24,711 bases of DNA from JAAYCI01 sp964371725. Its GTDB lineage: Bacteria > Bacillota > Clostridia > Oscillospirales > Ruminococcaceae. The translations under genes were made by a program, and so were the position numbers. The stretch covers positions 1 to 24,711 of the forward strand of contig CAYJNQ010000026.1 in NCBI GenBank assembly GCA_964371725.1. The letters run 5' to 3'. Shown in pieces: positions 15,691-22,232 of this stretch (position 1 is the first letter of the stretch; each line of letters opens with the position of its first letter). Under the pieces are notes generated by a model, which made no database searches, was not told the DNA's origin, and saw nothing but the letters and a program-made list of their open reading frames with translations.

Positions 15691-17043
15691 TTACATCACT
15701 TCGTTCAAAGCCGCTTCCAGTTCTTCTTTGCTTGGGATGATGGAGGAGAATTTGAGCTGGCCGTTGATATAGATAGACGGCAGGTTTTTCACGCCCATTT
15801 TCATGCAACGTGCAATGTTCTCTTTGAGGGTAAACTTATACTCCACCATGTCAATTTTGTCACCAAATGTGTCTTTTGCCACCTGCGCTGCGCCCATCAT
15901 ATAGGTGCAGGCCGCACAGGTAAGCGAATCCAGCGTGAACACTTCCATCAATGGTTTTGTAAGGTTTTCGTAATCGGGAAGCTCCACCGCATCCAAATCG
16001 AAGCTGGCACTTTGATAGTTTTTCACCATCTCGCGCACATTTTCCGTGTCGAGCACGGCTTGCGCCGCGGCAATGGTGTTTTCCACCGGCACGGCATAAG
16101 GCATATCACAGCCGGGTGCCACAATGAAGTTTTTCTTGCAGTTCACACTGTCAATCAAATCCACAACGGCCTTCATATTGTCTTGCTGGGTGCCGTGCAA
16201 CATCACCGAGGTAAGCTGAATATTGCCACCGATGACGATGTTGAATTGATCTGTAATGGCCTTGGCAGCCACCATGTCTACATTTTCGTCCACCGAGATG
16301 CAATGTGGGTTGGTTTTACACATCACCTCGATGTTGCGTGTGGCGTCGCCGCACACAAAGAAAGAGGAAAATGCTTTTTCATTGATGTGGCTGAAAAGTT
16401 CCGAAAACGGTTTTGACAAAAATTCCTCAAAATGGTCGGAAGAAATTTGTGAAACCAGCGGATCAACCACAGCAATGATGTCCATGCCGGCCTCTATCAT
16501 CAGATCGCTCATACGAATGGCCACTTTTTTGCAGAAGTCCAGCAATTCTGCCACGTAGTCTTCATCGTCGTACATATCCATGAAAATATCGTTGCCACGC
16601 AGATGTGAAGCCAAAGTGAACGGGCCTGTGATAAGGCCGTACAGGGCCGTGGTGTCGCCCACTTCTTTTTTCATGCGGCGCATGGCAGACAAAACCAGCG
16701 GCATACGCCCATCGTTTTCCGTGGGCAAGGTGCACTCACAGGGCACGGTCATCGTGTCAGCCAGGGGGTGCGAGGCCACCGAGGGAGGGCCGTCTTTTGC
16801 CCAAACCAAATCGCAACCCAGAATTTCGGCTTCAAGCTGCAAATCGAACACCACAGGCTGGCCGTCGGGCTTATACAGTTTGTTCACGGCAAGAAGTGCC
16901 TTCATCAATTTTTCTTCGTCCAAAAGCACTTCGCTGGCATCGGCACCAACCAAGGCACCTGCATGCACACCGGCAAACGGAACCCATGGTGCACGTTCTG
17001 TTTCCTCGTGACGCAAAGTTTGAAACAACAATTCTTTCGACAT
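15691..17043 (-). CDS. UroD-family corrinoid methyltransferase fused to a thioredoxin-like domain
   Basis: Residues 1-345 match the uroporphyrinogen-decarboxylase-fold methyltransferases (MtaA/MtbA/CmuA type), which move a methyl group between a corrinoid protein and a zinc-bound thiol. GLITGPFTLASHLRG (136-150), FVCGDATRNIE (229-239) and IVAPGCDMPYAVP (307-319) mark the barrel. The usual zinc ligands are H-x-C and a later C. Here C231 and C312 are present but the His position is Phe229. Residues about 368-450 are a thioredoxin-3-like domain with C376-A-A-C379 and LPSIYINGQL. The 450-residue length is explained by this fusion. The gene follows the corrinoid protein gene by 36 bases. The methyl acceptor or donor is unknown; CoM is unlikely in this host. 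Confidence 0.85.
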   Translation of the reverse strand: MSKELLFQTLRHEETERAPWVPFAGVHAGALVGADASEVLLDEEKLMKALLAVNKLYKPDGQPVVFDLQLEAEILGCDLVWAKDGPPSVASHPLADTMTVPCECTLPTENDGRMPLVLSAMRRMKKEVGDTTALYGLITGPFTLASHLRGNDIFMDMYDDEDYVAELLDFCKKVAIRMSDLMIEAGMDIIAVVDPLVSQISSDHFEEFLSKPFSELFSHINEKAFSSFFVCGDATRNIEVMCKTNPHCISVDENVDMVAAKAITDQFNIVIGGNIQLTSVMLHGTQQDNMKAVVDLIDSVNCKKNFIVAPGCDMPYAVPVENTIAAAQAVLDTENVREMVKNYQSASFDLDAVELPDYENLTKPLMEVFTLDSLTCAACTYMMGAAQVAKDTFGDKIDMVEYKFTLKENIARCMKMGVKNLPSIYINGQLKFSSIIPSKEELEAALNEVM

Positions 17044-17079
17044 ATCTTCGCCTCTTCTCTACTTTAAATTCATATTCAG

Positions 17080-17721
17080 CTATGCGCCGGCCTTGCAAAA
17101 ACCAATGGCCACTTCCGCAGCTGTGGCGGCATCCGGGGTATAGCTATCGGCACCAATCTTATCGCAGAAGCTTTGGGTAATCGGTGCGCCGCCAATCATG
17201 ATTTTCACTTTGTCTTGGATGCCGGCCTCTTTGGCTTTTATCACAACATCTTCCATCACGTTCATCGTGGTGGTGAGCAGTGCAGAACACGCAATGATTT
17301 GGCAATTTTCTTTGATGGCTGTCTCCACAAATTTCTCCGGCGGTACATCGGTGCCAAGGTCAATCACTTCAAGACCTTTTCCTTCCATCATCATTTTCAC
17401 CAAGTTTTTGCCGATGTCATGTAAGTCGCCCTGCATGGTGCCAATACACACTTTGCCGCTCACTTCTACGCCGGCTTCCGTGAGTAGGGGTTTGAGCACG
17501 GCGGCACCCATATTCATAGCGCGGGCTGCCACAAGTACTTCGGGCACAAAAACTTCGTTGTTTTTAAACTTTTCACCAATGATGCTCATGCCGGCCAAAA
17601 GACCGTCTTCCAAAATCACTTTGGCACTCATGCCCTCTTCTACGGCTTTTTCCACAAGTTCTTTTACATCTTTTGCCTTGCCTTTTTGTAGTTTCTCGGA
17701 AATTTCTGCTAAAATACTCAT
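17080..17721 (-). CDS. Corrinoid (cobalamin-binding) methyl-carrier protein, MtbC/MttC type
   Basis: The 213-residue product has the N-terminal four-helix cap (residues 1-85, with NNEVFVPEVLVAARAMNMG) and a C-terminal B12-binding Rossmann domain. The domain contains the base-off/His-on signature D99-L-H101-D-I-G104 and later LLTTTMN and GGAPIT. Such proteins carry the methyl group of methylamines, methanol, betaines or methoxy-aromatics as methyl-cob(III)alamin. The substrate type cannot be read from this subunit. It is the first gene of the minus-strand operon. ATG at 17719-17721 is about eight bases after GAGGAG. It is a probable client of the RACE protein. Confidence 0.92.
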   Translation of the reverse strand: MSILAEISEKLQKGKAKDVKELVEKAVEEGMSAKVILEDGLLAGMSIIGEKFKNNEVFVPEVLVAARAMNMGAAVLKPLLTEAGVEVSGKVCIGTMQGDLHDIGKNLVKMMMEGKGLEVIDLGTDVPPEKFVETAIKENCQIIACSALLTTTMNVMEDVVIKAKEAGIQDKVKIMIGGAPITQSFCDKIGADSYTPDAATAAEVAIGFCKAGA

Positions 17722-17818
17722 CGTCGTTGCTCCTCTTTTTTCTTATTTGTGAAATTGCCGGCAAAGCAAAGTCATTTTGCATGATAATTCCGCCTTGCCC
17801 AACACATTTATTGTTGCT

Positions 17819-17824
17819 ATTATA
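17819..17824 (-). promoter_or_regulatory. -10 box of the corrinoid/methyltransferase operon
   Basis: A perfect TATAAT is read on the minus strand, with the start expected near 17812, about 90 bases before the corrinoid gene. No good -35 box lies 16-18 bases upstream, as expected for an activator-dependent promoter. The divergent PocR-AraC regulator is the obvious candidate activator. Confidence 0.45.
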
Positions 17825-17871
17825 CGGCTTTCACCGATGCAAAAACTGGTAAAAACATTACATTTTTATAA

Positions 17872-17905
17872 CGATTTTGTCTTTTTTGAAAAAAAGAAAA
17901 AATCG
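17872..17905. promoter_or_regulatory. Near-perfect 16-bp palindrome in the divergent regulatory region
   Basis: Arms 17872-17887 (CGATTTTGTCTTTTTT) and 17890-17905 are reverse complements with one mismatch and a two-base centre. It lies about 76 bases upstream of the proposed start of the methyltransferase operon and 76 bases before the regulator's TTG start. It may be an operator or, as RNA, a hairpin. AraC-family proteins more often bind direct repeats, so the regulator link is uncertain. The rest of the 259-base gap (17722-17980) is AT-rich without a gene. Confidence 0.5.
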
Positions 17906-17980
17906 CGTACTAAATATTTACATTAGAGCCATTTTGTGGCACACTGGTTTTATAGCAAAGAAAAAGGAGGGTGACCTACT

Positions 17981-19243
17981 TTGCCCAGCACTGATTTTGA
18001 TTTAACCCTGGCCATGGAGTGTGCCGATGTTTTTTGTGGTGTTACAGGGCTTGGTTGCTCTGTTTCCACAGCAGAGGGGCATTTTGTGTATGAGCGTGGC
18101 CTTTCCAGCACAAGTTGCCGCATGTGCACGCTGGCAGGCGCAGACGGCGGTGTTTGCAGCAAAACAAAGTTGTACAGCCTTGGGGAAGCCGCACGATTTG
18201 GCGGAAAATACATCTATTTTTGTCCCTTGGGGTTCACCTGTTTCACTTCGCCCATCATCACCATGGGCGAGACCGTTGCACAAATGACGGTGGGCCCGTT
18301 CCTCATGGTAGACAGGCAAGACTACATCGACATCGACCTCATGGAGATACGCAGGCCGCCGCCGGAAATTTTACCAACGCTTTTGGATTATTTGCAAAAC
18401 ATCCCACAATTGCCGCCGGAAAAGGTGGAATCCCTTGCGAGCATGTTGTTTATGATGGTGGCTTTTTTAAATGATGTGAGCGAGGCAAACAAACTTATGG
18501 AACGGCGACAATCCGGAGAAATTCAGCAAAATATCGCCGATTACATCCATCAACTCAAAGGTTTAAACGAAGCTCCTCCCTACCCTTTCGACACCGAAAA
18601 CCGCCTGCTTGAGGCTCTTGCCAAGGCAGACCGCCCAAGTGCCCAAAAGCACTTAAACGAATTGTTCGGCTATATCTTTTTTGCCACCGGAAACGATTTG
18701 AACACGACAAAATCGCGCGTATATGAACTGCTTGTACTCATTTCCCGTACAGCCATCAAAAATGGAGCCGCTCCGGAGCTTTGTCTGCGCCTTACACATG
18801 AGTATTTGCAGGTGATACCGCACCTTGCCAGCTTGGATTCACTGGCCGCATGGCTCTCCTCAGTGCTCAACGAGTTTATGAACCATTTATTCGAATTTGT
18901 AAGCATCAAACACGCCAATGTCATCCATTCGGCCATTCAATATATGCAAACCCATTTTGAAGAAAAAATAACTTTAGAACAAATGGCACAGCGTGTTTTT
19001 CTTTCTCCCACCTATTTCAGCCGTGTGTTCAAGCAGGAAATTGGCCAACCGTTCAGCGTTTTTTTAAACAGCCTACGCATCAAAAAAAGCAAAGAACTTT
19101 TGCTCGACACCGACTTGAAACTTATTGACATTGCCTTGGCCGTGGGTTTTGAAGATCAAAGTTACTTTACGAAGTTATTCAAAAGAGAAACCGGCATAAC
19201 CCCACTTAAATTTCGAACCCAAAAAGGAAACAAAAGGCCCTAG
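17981..19243 (+). CDS. PocR-sensor AraC-family transcriptional regulator
   Basis: The 420-residue protein has an N-terminal PocR ligand-binding domain (about residues 1-165) with C46-x2-C49, C59, C81 and C87. A helical linker follows, then a C-terminal AraC double helix-turn-helix (about 315-415: EKITLEQMAQRVFLSPTYFS, then IDIALAVGFEDQSYFTKLFK). PocR domains sense small organic molecules in propanediol and methylotrophic pathways; the Cys set may bind a metal or the ligand. The start is TTG at 17981, ten bases after AAGGAGG. The gene diverges from the corrinoid/methyltransferase operon and probably activates it when the methyl donor is present. Its stop codon lies within a 20-bp palindrome shared with convergent metH. 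Confidence 0.9.
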   Translation: MPSTDFDLTLAMECADVFCGVTGLGCSVSTAEGHFVYERGLSSTSCRMCTLAGADGGVCSKTKLYSLGEAARFGGKYIYFCPLGFTCFTSPIITMGETVAQMTVGPFLMVDRQDYIDIDLMEIRRPPPEILPTLLDYLQNIPQLPPEKVESLASMLFMMVAFLNDVSEANKLMERRQSGEIQQNIADYIHQLKGLNEAPPYPFDTENRLLEALAKADRPSAQKHLNELFGYIFFATGNDLNTTKSRVYELLVLISRTAIKNGAAPELCLRLTHEYLQVIPHLASLDSLAAWLSSVLNEFMNHLFEFVSIKHANVIHSAIQYMQTHFEEKITLEQMAQRVFLSPTYFSRVFKQEIGQPFSVFLNSLRIKKSKELLLDTDLKLIDIALAVGFEDQSYFTKLFKRETGITPLKFRTQKGNKRP

Positions 19244-19281
19244 CCACCCCGGATAGTGTAGACACTATCCGGGGTGGCTAG
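19240..19281 (-). terminator. Perfect 20-bp palindrome between convergent genes, probable metH terminator
   Basis: CTAGCCACCCCGGATAGTGT (19240-19259) pairs perfectly with 19262-19281 around two bases. The regulator's TAG (19241-19243) is inside it. Read on the minus strand it follows metH by 56 bases and is trailed by GGCCTTTTGTTTCCTTTTT, a loose T-rich tail. In the plus direction no T-tract follows. Its unusual strength could also block read-through from both sides. Confidence 0.65.
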
Positions 19282-19289
19282 AACCATTT

Positions 19290-19320
19290 AGCCCGGTTTT
19301 CACAAACCGAGAAGGCTTTT
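19290..19320 (+). terminator. Possible terminator for the PocR-AraC gene
   Basis: AGCC-CGGTTT-TCAC-AAACCG-AGAA-GGCT forms an interrupted ten-pair stem followed by TTT and CCTT. It lies 46 bases after the regulator's stop. The internal bulge and short T run make it a weak candidate. Confidence 0.35.
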
Positions 19321-19337
19321 CCTTGCACCATCACATC

Positions 19338-21707
19338 TTATCTGGGTTTTCCGTACACCGCACGAGCCACTTTAACCGATTTCTGTGCATCTTGCACCCA
19401 AAAATCAGCGCCGATGCTTTGTGCATAAGCCTCTGTTAGAACTGCGCCCCCCACCATCACCTTGCAACCGGGGGCTTTTTCCCGCAATTGTTGTACGGTT
19501 TTATGCATGGCGGGCAAGGTGGTGGTCATCAAGGCAGACAAACCCACAAGCTTTACATCGTTTGCTTGCACTGCTTGCAAAACTGTTTCGGGTGCCACAT
19601 CTCGGCCTAGGTCTATCACATTAAACCCGTAGTTTTCCAAAAGGGCTTTTGCAATGTTTTTTCCAATATCATGCACATCCCCTTGCACAGTGGCCACCAC
19701 CACACACGGACCTGCCGAACCCTCGCTCGGGTATGCGGCCCGAATCACCTCAGAAGCCGCCTTTGCGGCTTCTGCACCGGCCAAAAGTTGGGGCAAAAAC
19801 AGCTCGCCCGACTCAAAAGCCTCCCCAAGTGCATCCAGAGCCGAAACCAGCTGGTTTTCTAGGAGCTCCATGCCATCTTCCCCCTTTTCCAAAGCGGTTC
19901 TAACCGCTTCGACCGCCTGTGTGCGCAAACCCCTTTGAATGGCCAAAAACAGCGGTTTCTCTTCAAGTTCCGGCATCGGCAAAAGAGCAAGCATCTCTTT
20001 TTGTTCAAAAGACGCCAAGTATTTTTTAGCATCTTTGTCTTGCCCATTCAAAAGTGAAAAGGCCAAGATAGCCTCCATCATGTCTGCATCCTCGGGGTTT
20101 AATATGGGCAAATCCAAGCCGGCTTGCAAAGCCATTAGCAAAAAACTGCGGTTGAGCAAAGGACGGTTTGGCAACCCAAAACTCACATTGCTTATACCCA
20201 GCACCGTTTTAAGGCCCAGCTCCTCCTTTACCAAACGCACGGCTTTTACGGTTTCGGCAGGGTTTGAAACACCGGTGCCCACAGCCAGGGTGAGGCAGTC
20301 GATGAAAACGTCTTCCTTGGAAAGACCCGCAAGCAGTGCCTCGTTCAAAATCCGCTTCGCGATGACAACGCGTGCCTCTGCCGTTTCGGGAATACCGCCT
20401 TCGTCTAGGGTGAGGCCGATGACCGCCGCGCCGTAGCGCTTGCAAAGCGGTAAAATACGCTTCATTTTTTCAGCCTCTCCACTTGTGGAATTCACAAGTG
20501 GACGCCCATTGTACACGCGCAAAGCATGCTCCAGAGCCACGGGATTGCCACTGTCTAAAACCAGGGGTAAATCACATACGGCTTGCACCATTTTTACGGC
20601 CTGTGGCAAAATGCTTGTTTCCTCTACCCCGGCCGCCCCCACATGGATGTCCAAAATAGCGGCACCTTGCTGTGCTTGGTCTTTGGCCAGTTTTAGCAAT
20701 GGGTTTAAATCGCCCGCTTGCAAGCTCTTGAGCAGGTCCATTTTGCCTGTTGGGTTGATTTTTTCCCCCACGGGGCACACGCCCACAAGCGGCACCGTGC
20801 GCGTACCACTGCTTACCATGGCGGTGGGTTGATAGGGCGATGGCGCCGGTTTTTTGTTTTGCATAAGACGAAACAGCCCTTGAATGTGTTCCGGCGCAGT
20901 GCCACAGCAACCGCCCATGGCCACCACACCCAAAGAGAGAAACGCTTCCATGTCTTGGCAAAACGCTTGTGCGGACAGGGCAAATTCACCTGTTTCGGGG
21001 TTTGGCAGGCCCGCATTTGGTTTTATAAAAACCGGCACCGGGCTGGCTTTGCACAGGTTCATCGCCAACGGCACAAGTGCCTTGGGCCCAAGTGAGCAGT
21101 TGATGCCCAGGGCGTCGGCACCGAGCGGCGCCAGACAAGCAGCCATGGCCTCCACCGAGGTGCCGGAAAGGCTCCGTCCGTTCTCCTCAAAACTCATCGA
21201 GACCATCACGGGCAAATGGCTGTTTTCTTTAGCGGCCAAAAGGGCGGCCTTGGCCTCATACAAATCGGTCATGGTTTCTATCACAATCAAATCCGCCCCG
21301 GCGGCGGCACCGGCGGCCACCACTTCGGCAAACAGGGCATAGGCCTCTTCAAAAGGCAAAGTACCCAGCGGCTGCAAAAGCTCCCCAATGGGGCCAATAT
21401 CCAAAGCCACGCGCGCAAAAGTTCCCTCACACGCTTTTTTGGCACAACGCACAGATTGTGTAATGCAGGCGCTTGCCGTATGGCAACTGCCGGCCATTGT
21501 CTTTTGGTTCACACCGAACGTGTTGGCATACACAATGTCGGCACCGGCATCTATATAGTCTTTGTGAAGGTCACATAAAGCTTCGGGCGCTGTGAACGCC
21601 AGCTCTTCCGGGCGGCCATATGCGTCTAACCCCATACTGCGCAACCGGGTGCCCATGGCACCGTCGAGCAGTGTGAAGCGATGGTTACTAAATGGTTTGT
21701 TGGCCAC
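19338..21707 (-). CDS. metH: Cobalamin-dependent methionine synthase, short form without reactivation domain
   Basis: The 789-residue product transfers a methyl group from methyl-THF through cobalamin to homocysteine. Domains in order are homocysteine-binding (1-290; GINCSLGP with C204 and MGGCCGT with C267/C268 as zinc ligands), pterin-binding (about 305-570; VGEKINPTGK and NVSFGLPNR), the four-helix cap (580-665) and the B12 domain (GDVHDIGKN with D677, H679, G682). The protein ends there, while E. coli MetH continues about 330 residues with an AdoMet-dependent reactivation domain. Reactivation must be external, and the nearby RACE protein is a candidate. The start is GTG at 21705-21707, nine bases after GGGAGG. 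It is convergent with the regulator. Confidence 0.93.
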   Translation of the reverse strand: MANKPFSNHRFTLLDGAMGTRLRSMGLDAYGRPEELAFTAPEALCDLHKDYIDAGADIVYANTFGVNQKTMAGSCHTASACITQSVRCAKKACEGTFARVALDIGPIGELLQPLGTLPFEEAYALFAEVVAAGAAAGADLIVIETMTDLYEAKAALLAAKENSHLPVMVSMSFEENGRSLSGTSVEAMAACLAPLGADALGINCSLGPKALVPLAMNLCKASPVPVFIKPNAGLPNPETGEFALSAQAFCQDMEAFLSLGVVAMGGCCGTAPEHIQGLFRLMQNKKPAPSPYQPTAMVSSGTRTVPLVGVCPVGEKINPTGKMDLLKSLQAGDLNPLLKLAKDQAQQGAAILDIHVGAAGVEETSILPQAVKMVQAVCDLPLVLDSGNPVALEHALRVYNGRPLVNSTSGEAEKMKRILPLCKRYGAAVIGLTLDEGGIPETAEARVVIAKRILNEALLAGLSKEDVFIDCLTLAVGTGVSNPAETVKAVRLVKEELGLKTVLGISNVSFGLPNRPLLNRSFLLMALQAGLDLPILNPEDADMMEAILAFSLLNGQDKDAKKYLASFEQKEMLALLPMPELEEKPLFLAIQRGLRTQAVEAVRTALEKGEDGMELLENQLVSALDALGEAFESGELFLPQLLAGAEAAKAASEVIRAAYPSEGSAGPCVVVATVQGDVHDIGKNIAKALLENYGFNVIDLGRDVAPETVLQAVQANDVKLVGLSALMTTTLPAMHKTVQQLREKAPGCKVMVGGAVLTEAYAQSIGADFWVQDAQKSVKVARAVYGKPR

Positions 21708-21793
21708 AGGGTTTGTCCTCCCTTAGAATGATTCTAGGAATTTGAAAAGGCGCTTGCCTGTCCCTTTATATAGGCAGTGCACCTATGTTATCC

Positions 21794-21822
21794 AGTATAC
21801 CTTTTATCTTAATCTGTGTAAA
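21794..21822 (-). promoter_or_regulatory. Promoter of metH
   Basis: On the minus strand TTTACA (21817-21822) and TATACT (21794-21799) are 17 bases apart. The start would be near 21787, giving a leader of about 80 bases. That leader can form ATAGG/CCTAT, an alternative TGCCT/AGGCA pairing, and a CCTAGAAT/ATTCTAAGG hairpin touching the ribosome site. No SAM-I or cobalamin riboswitch consensus is visible. Confidence 0.6.
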
Positions 21823-22093
21823 GTTTTGTGAACCGAGTTTGTATTGCAGACATACTCACCGTGCAAAATTGTATATATACCTTAAAATAAAAATAAGCCA
21901 AAAATACAAAAGCCACCAAAAAGTTTACACAATATTTGTTTGACACAATAAAAGAAAAACTGACAAACATTCCCACGGGGTGAAGGTTTATGAAGCTGTT
22001 TTTTGTCGTTCTGCACGAGAATAAATATTCATTGCTAGCGAATATGACGGAAAAAGAGTACATTTTGAACAAAAAATGAACAAAAGAAAAACC
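21823..22093. other. AT-rich intergenic region between metH and the M20 gene
   Basis: This is the middle of the 525-base divergent gap (21708-22232). It holds no credible gene: short open readings exist on the minus strand but lack ribosome sites and have unnatural composition. Visible structure includes an inverted repeat ATATTC (22025-22030)/GAATAT (22040-22045) around GCTAGC, and two copies of TGAACAAAA at 22066 and 22077, eleven bases apart. Confidence 0.6.
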
Positions 22094-22124
22094 TTGACAT
22101 TCCCCATTGTGCATACATTACAAT
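22094..22124 (+). promoter_or_regulatory. Probable promoter of the M20/TRAP operon
   Basis: A perfect TTGACA (22094-22099) is followed by TACAAT (22119-22124). The 19-base spacer is longer than ideal, which may mean weak or activated expression. The direct repeat TGAACAAAA at 22066-22085 lies one helical turn upstream and could be an activator site. The leader of about 100 bases holds two TGTTTTTGATGA copies and a GTATGT/ACATAC hairpin. Confidence 0.5.
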
Positions 22125-22232
22125 ATTTTTATCGAGATGTTCGGTGTTTTTGATGAGTATGTACGATTCACATACGGTACAAGCAACAAAAATATGTTTT
22201 TGATGAATTTGAGGAAGGGGTGAACGCAATCG

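Noticed and set aside
15538..16416. 292-codon open reading on the plus strand
   Set aside because: It is a His-rich shadow antisense to the UroD-Trx and CobW-like genes, with no family resemblance.
15691..17043. True uroporphyrinogen decarboxylase of haem synthesis
   Set aside because: The operon with a corrinoid protein, the kept C231/C312 thiol-zinc positions and the fused thioredoxin domain point to a methyltransferase.
21809..22114. Possible 101-residue minus-strand protein in the metH/M20 gap
   Set aside because: The region is AT-rich with no ribosome site, and the metH promoter lies next to its end. The Phe-rich composition is expected by chance.
21708..22232. SAM, cobalamin or T-box riboswitch upstream of metH or the M20 gene
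   Set aside because: None of the conserved cores of these families could be seen on either strand.
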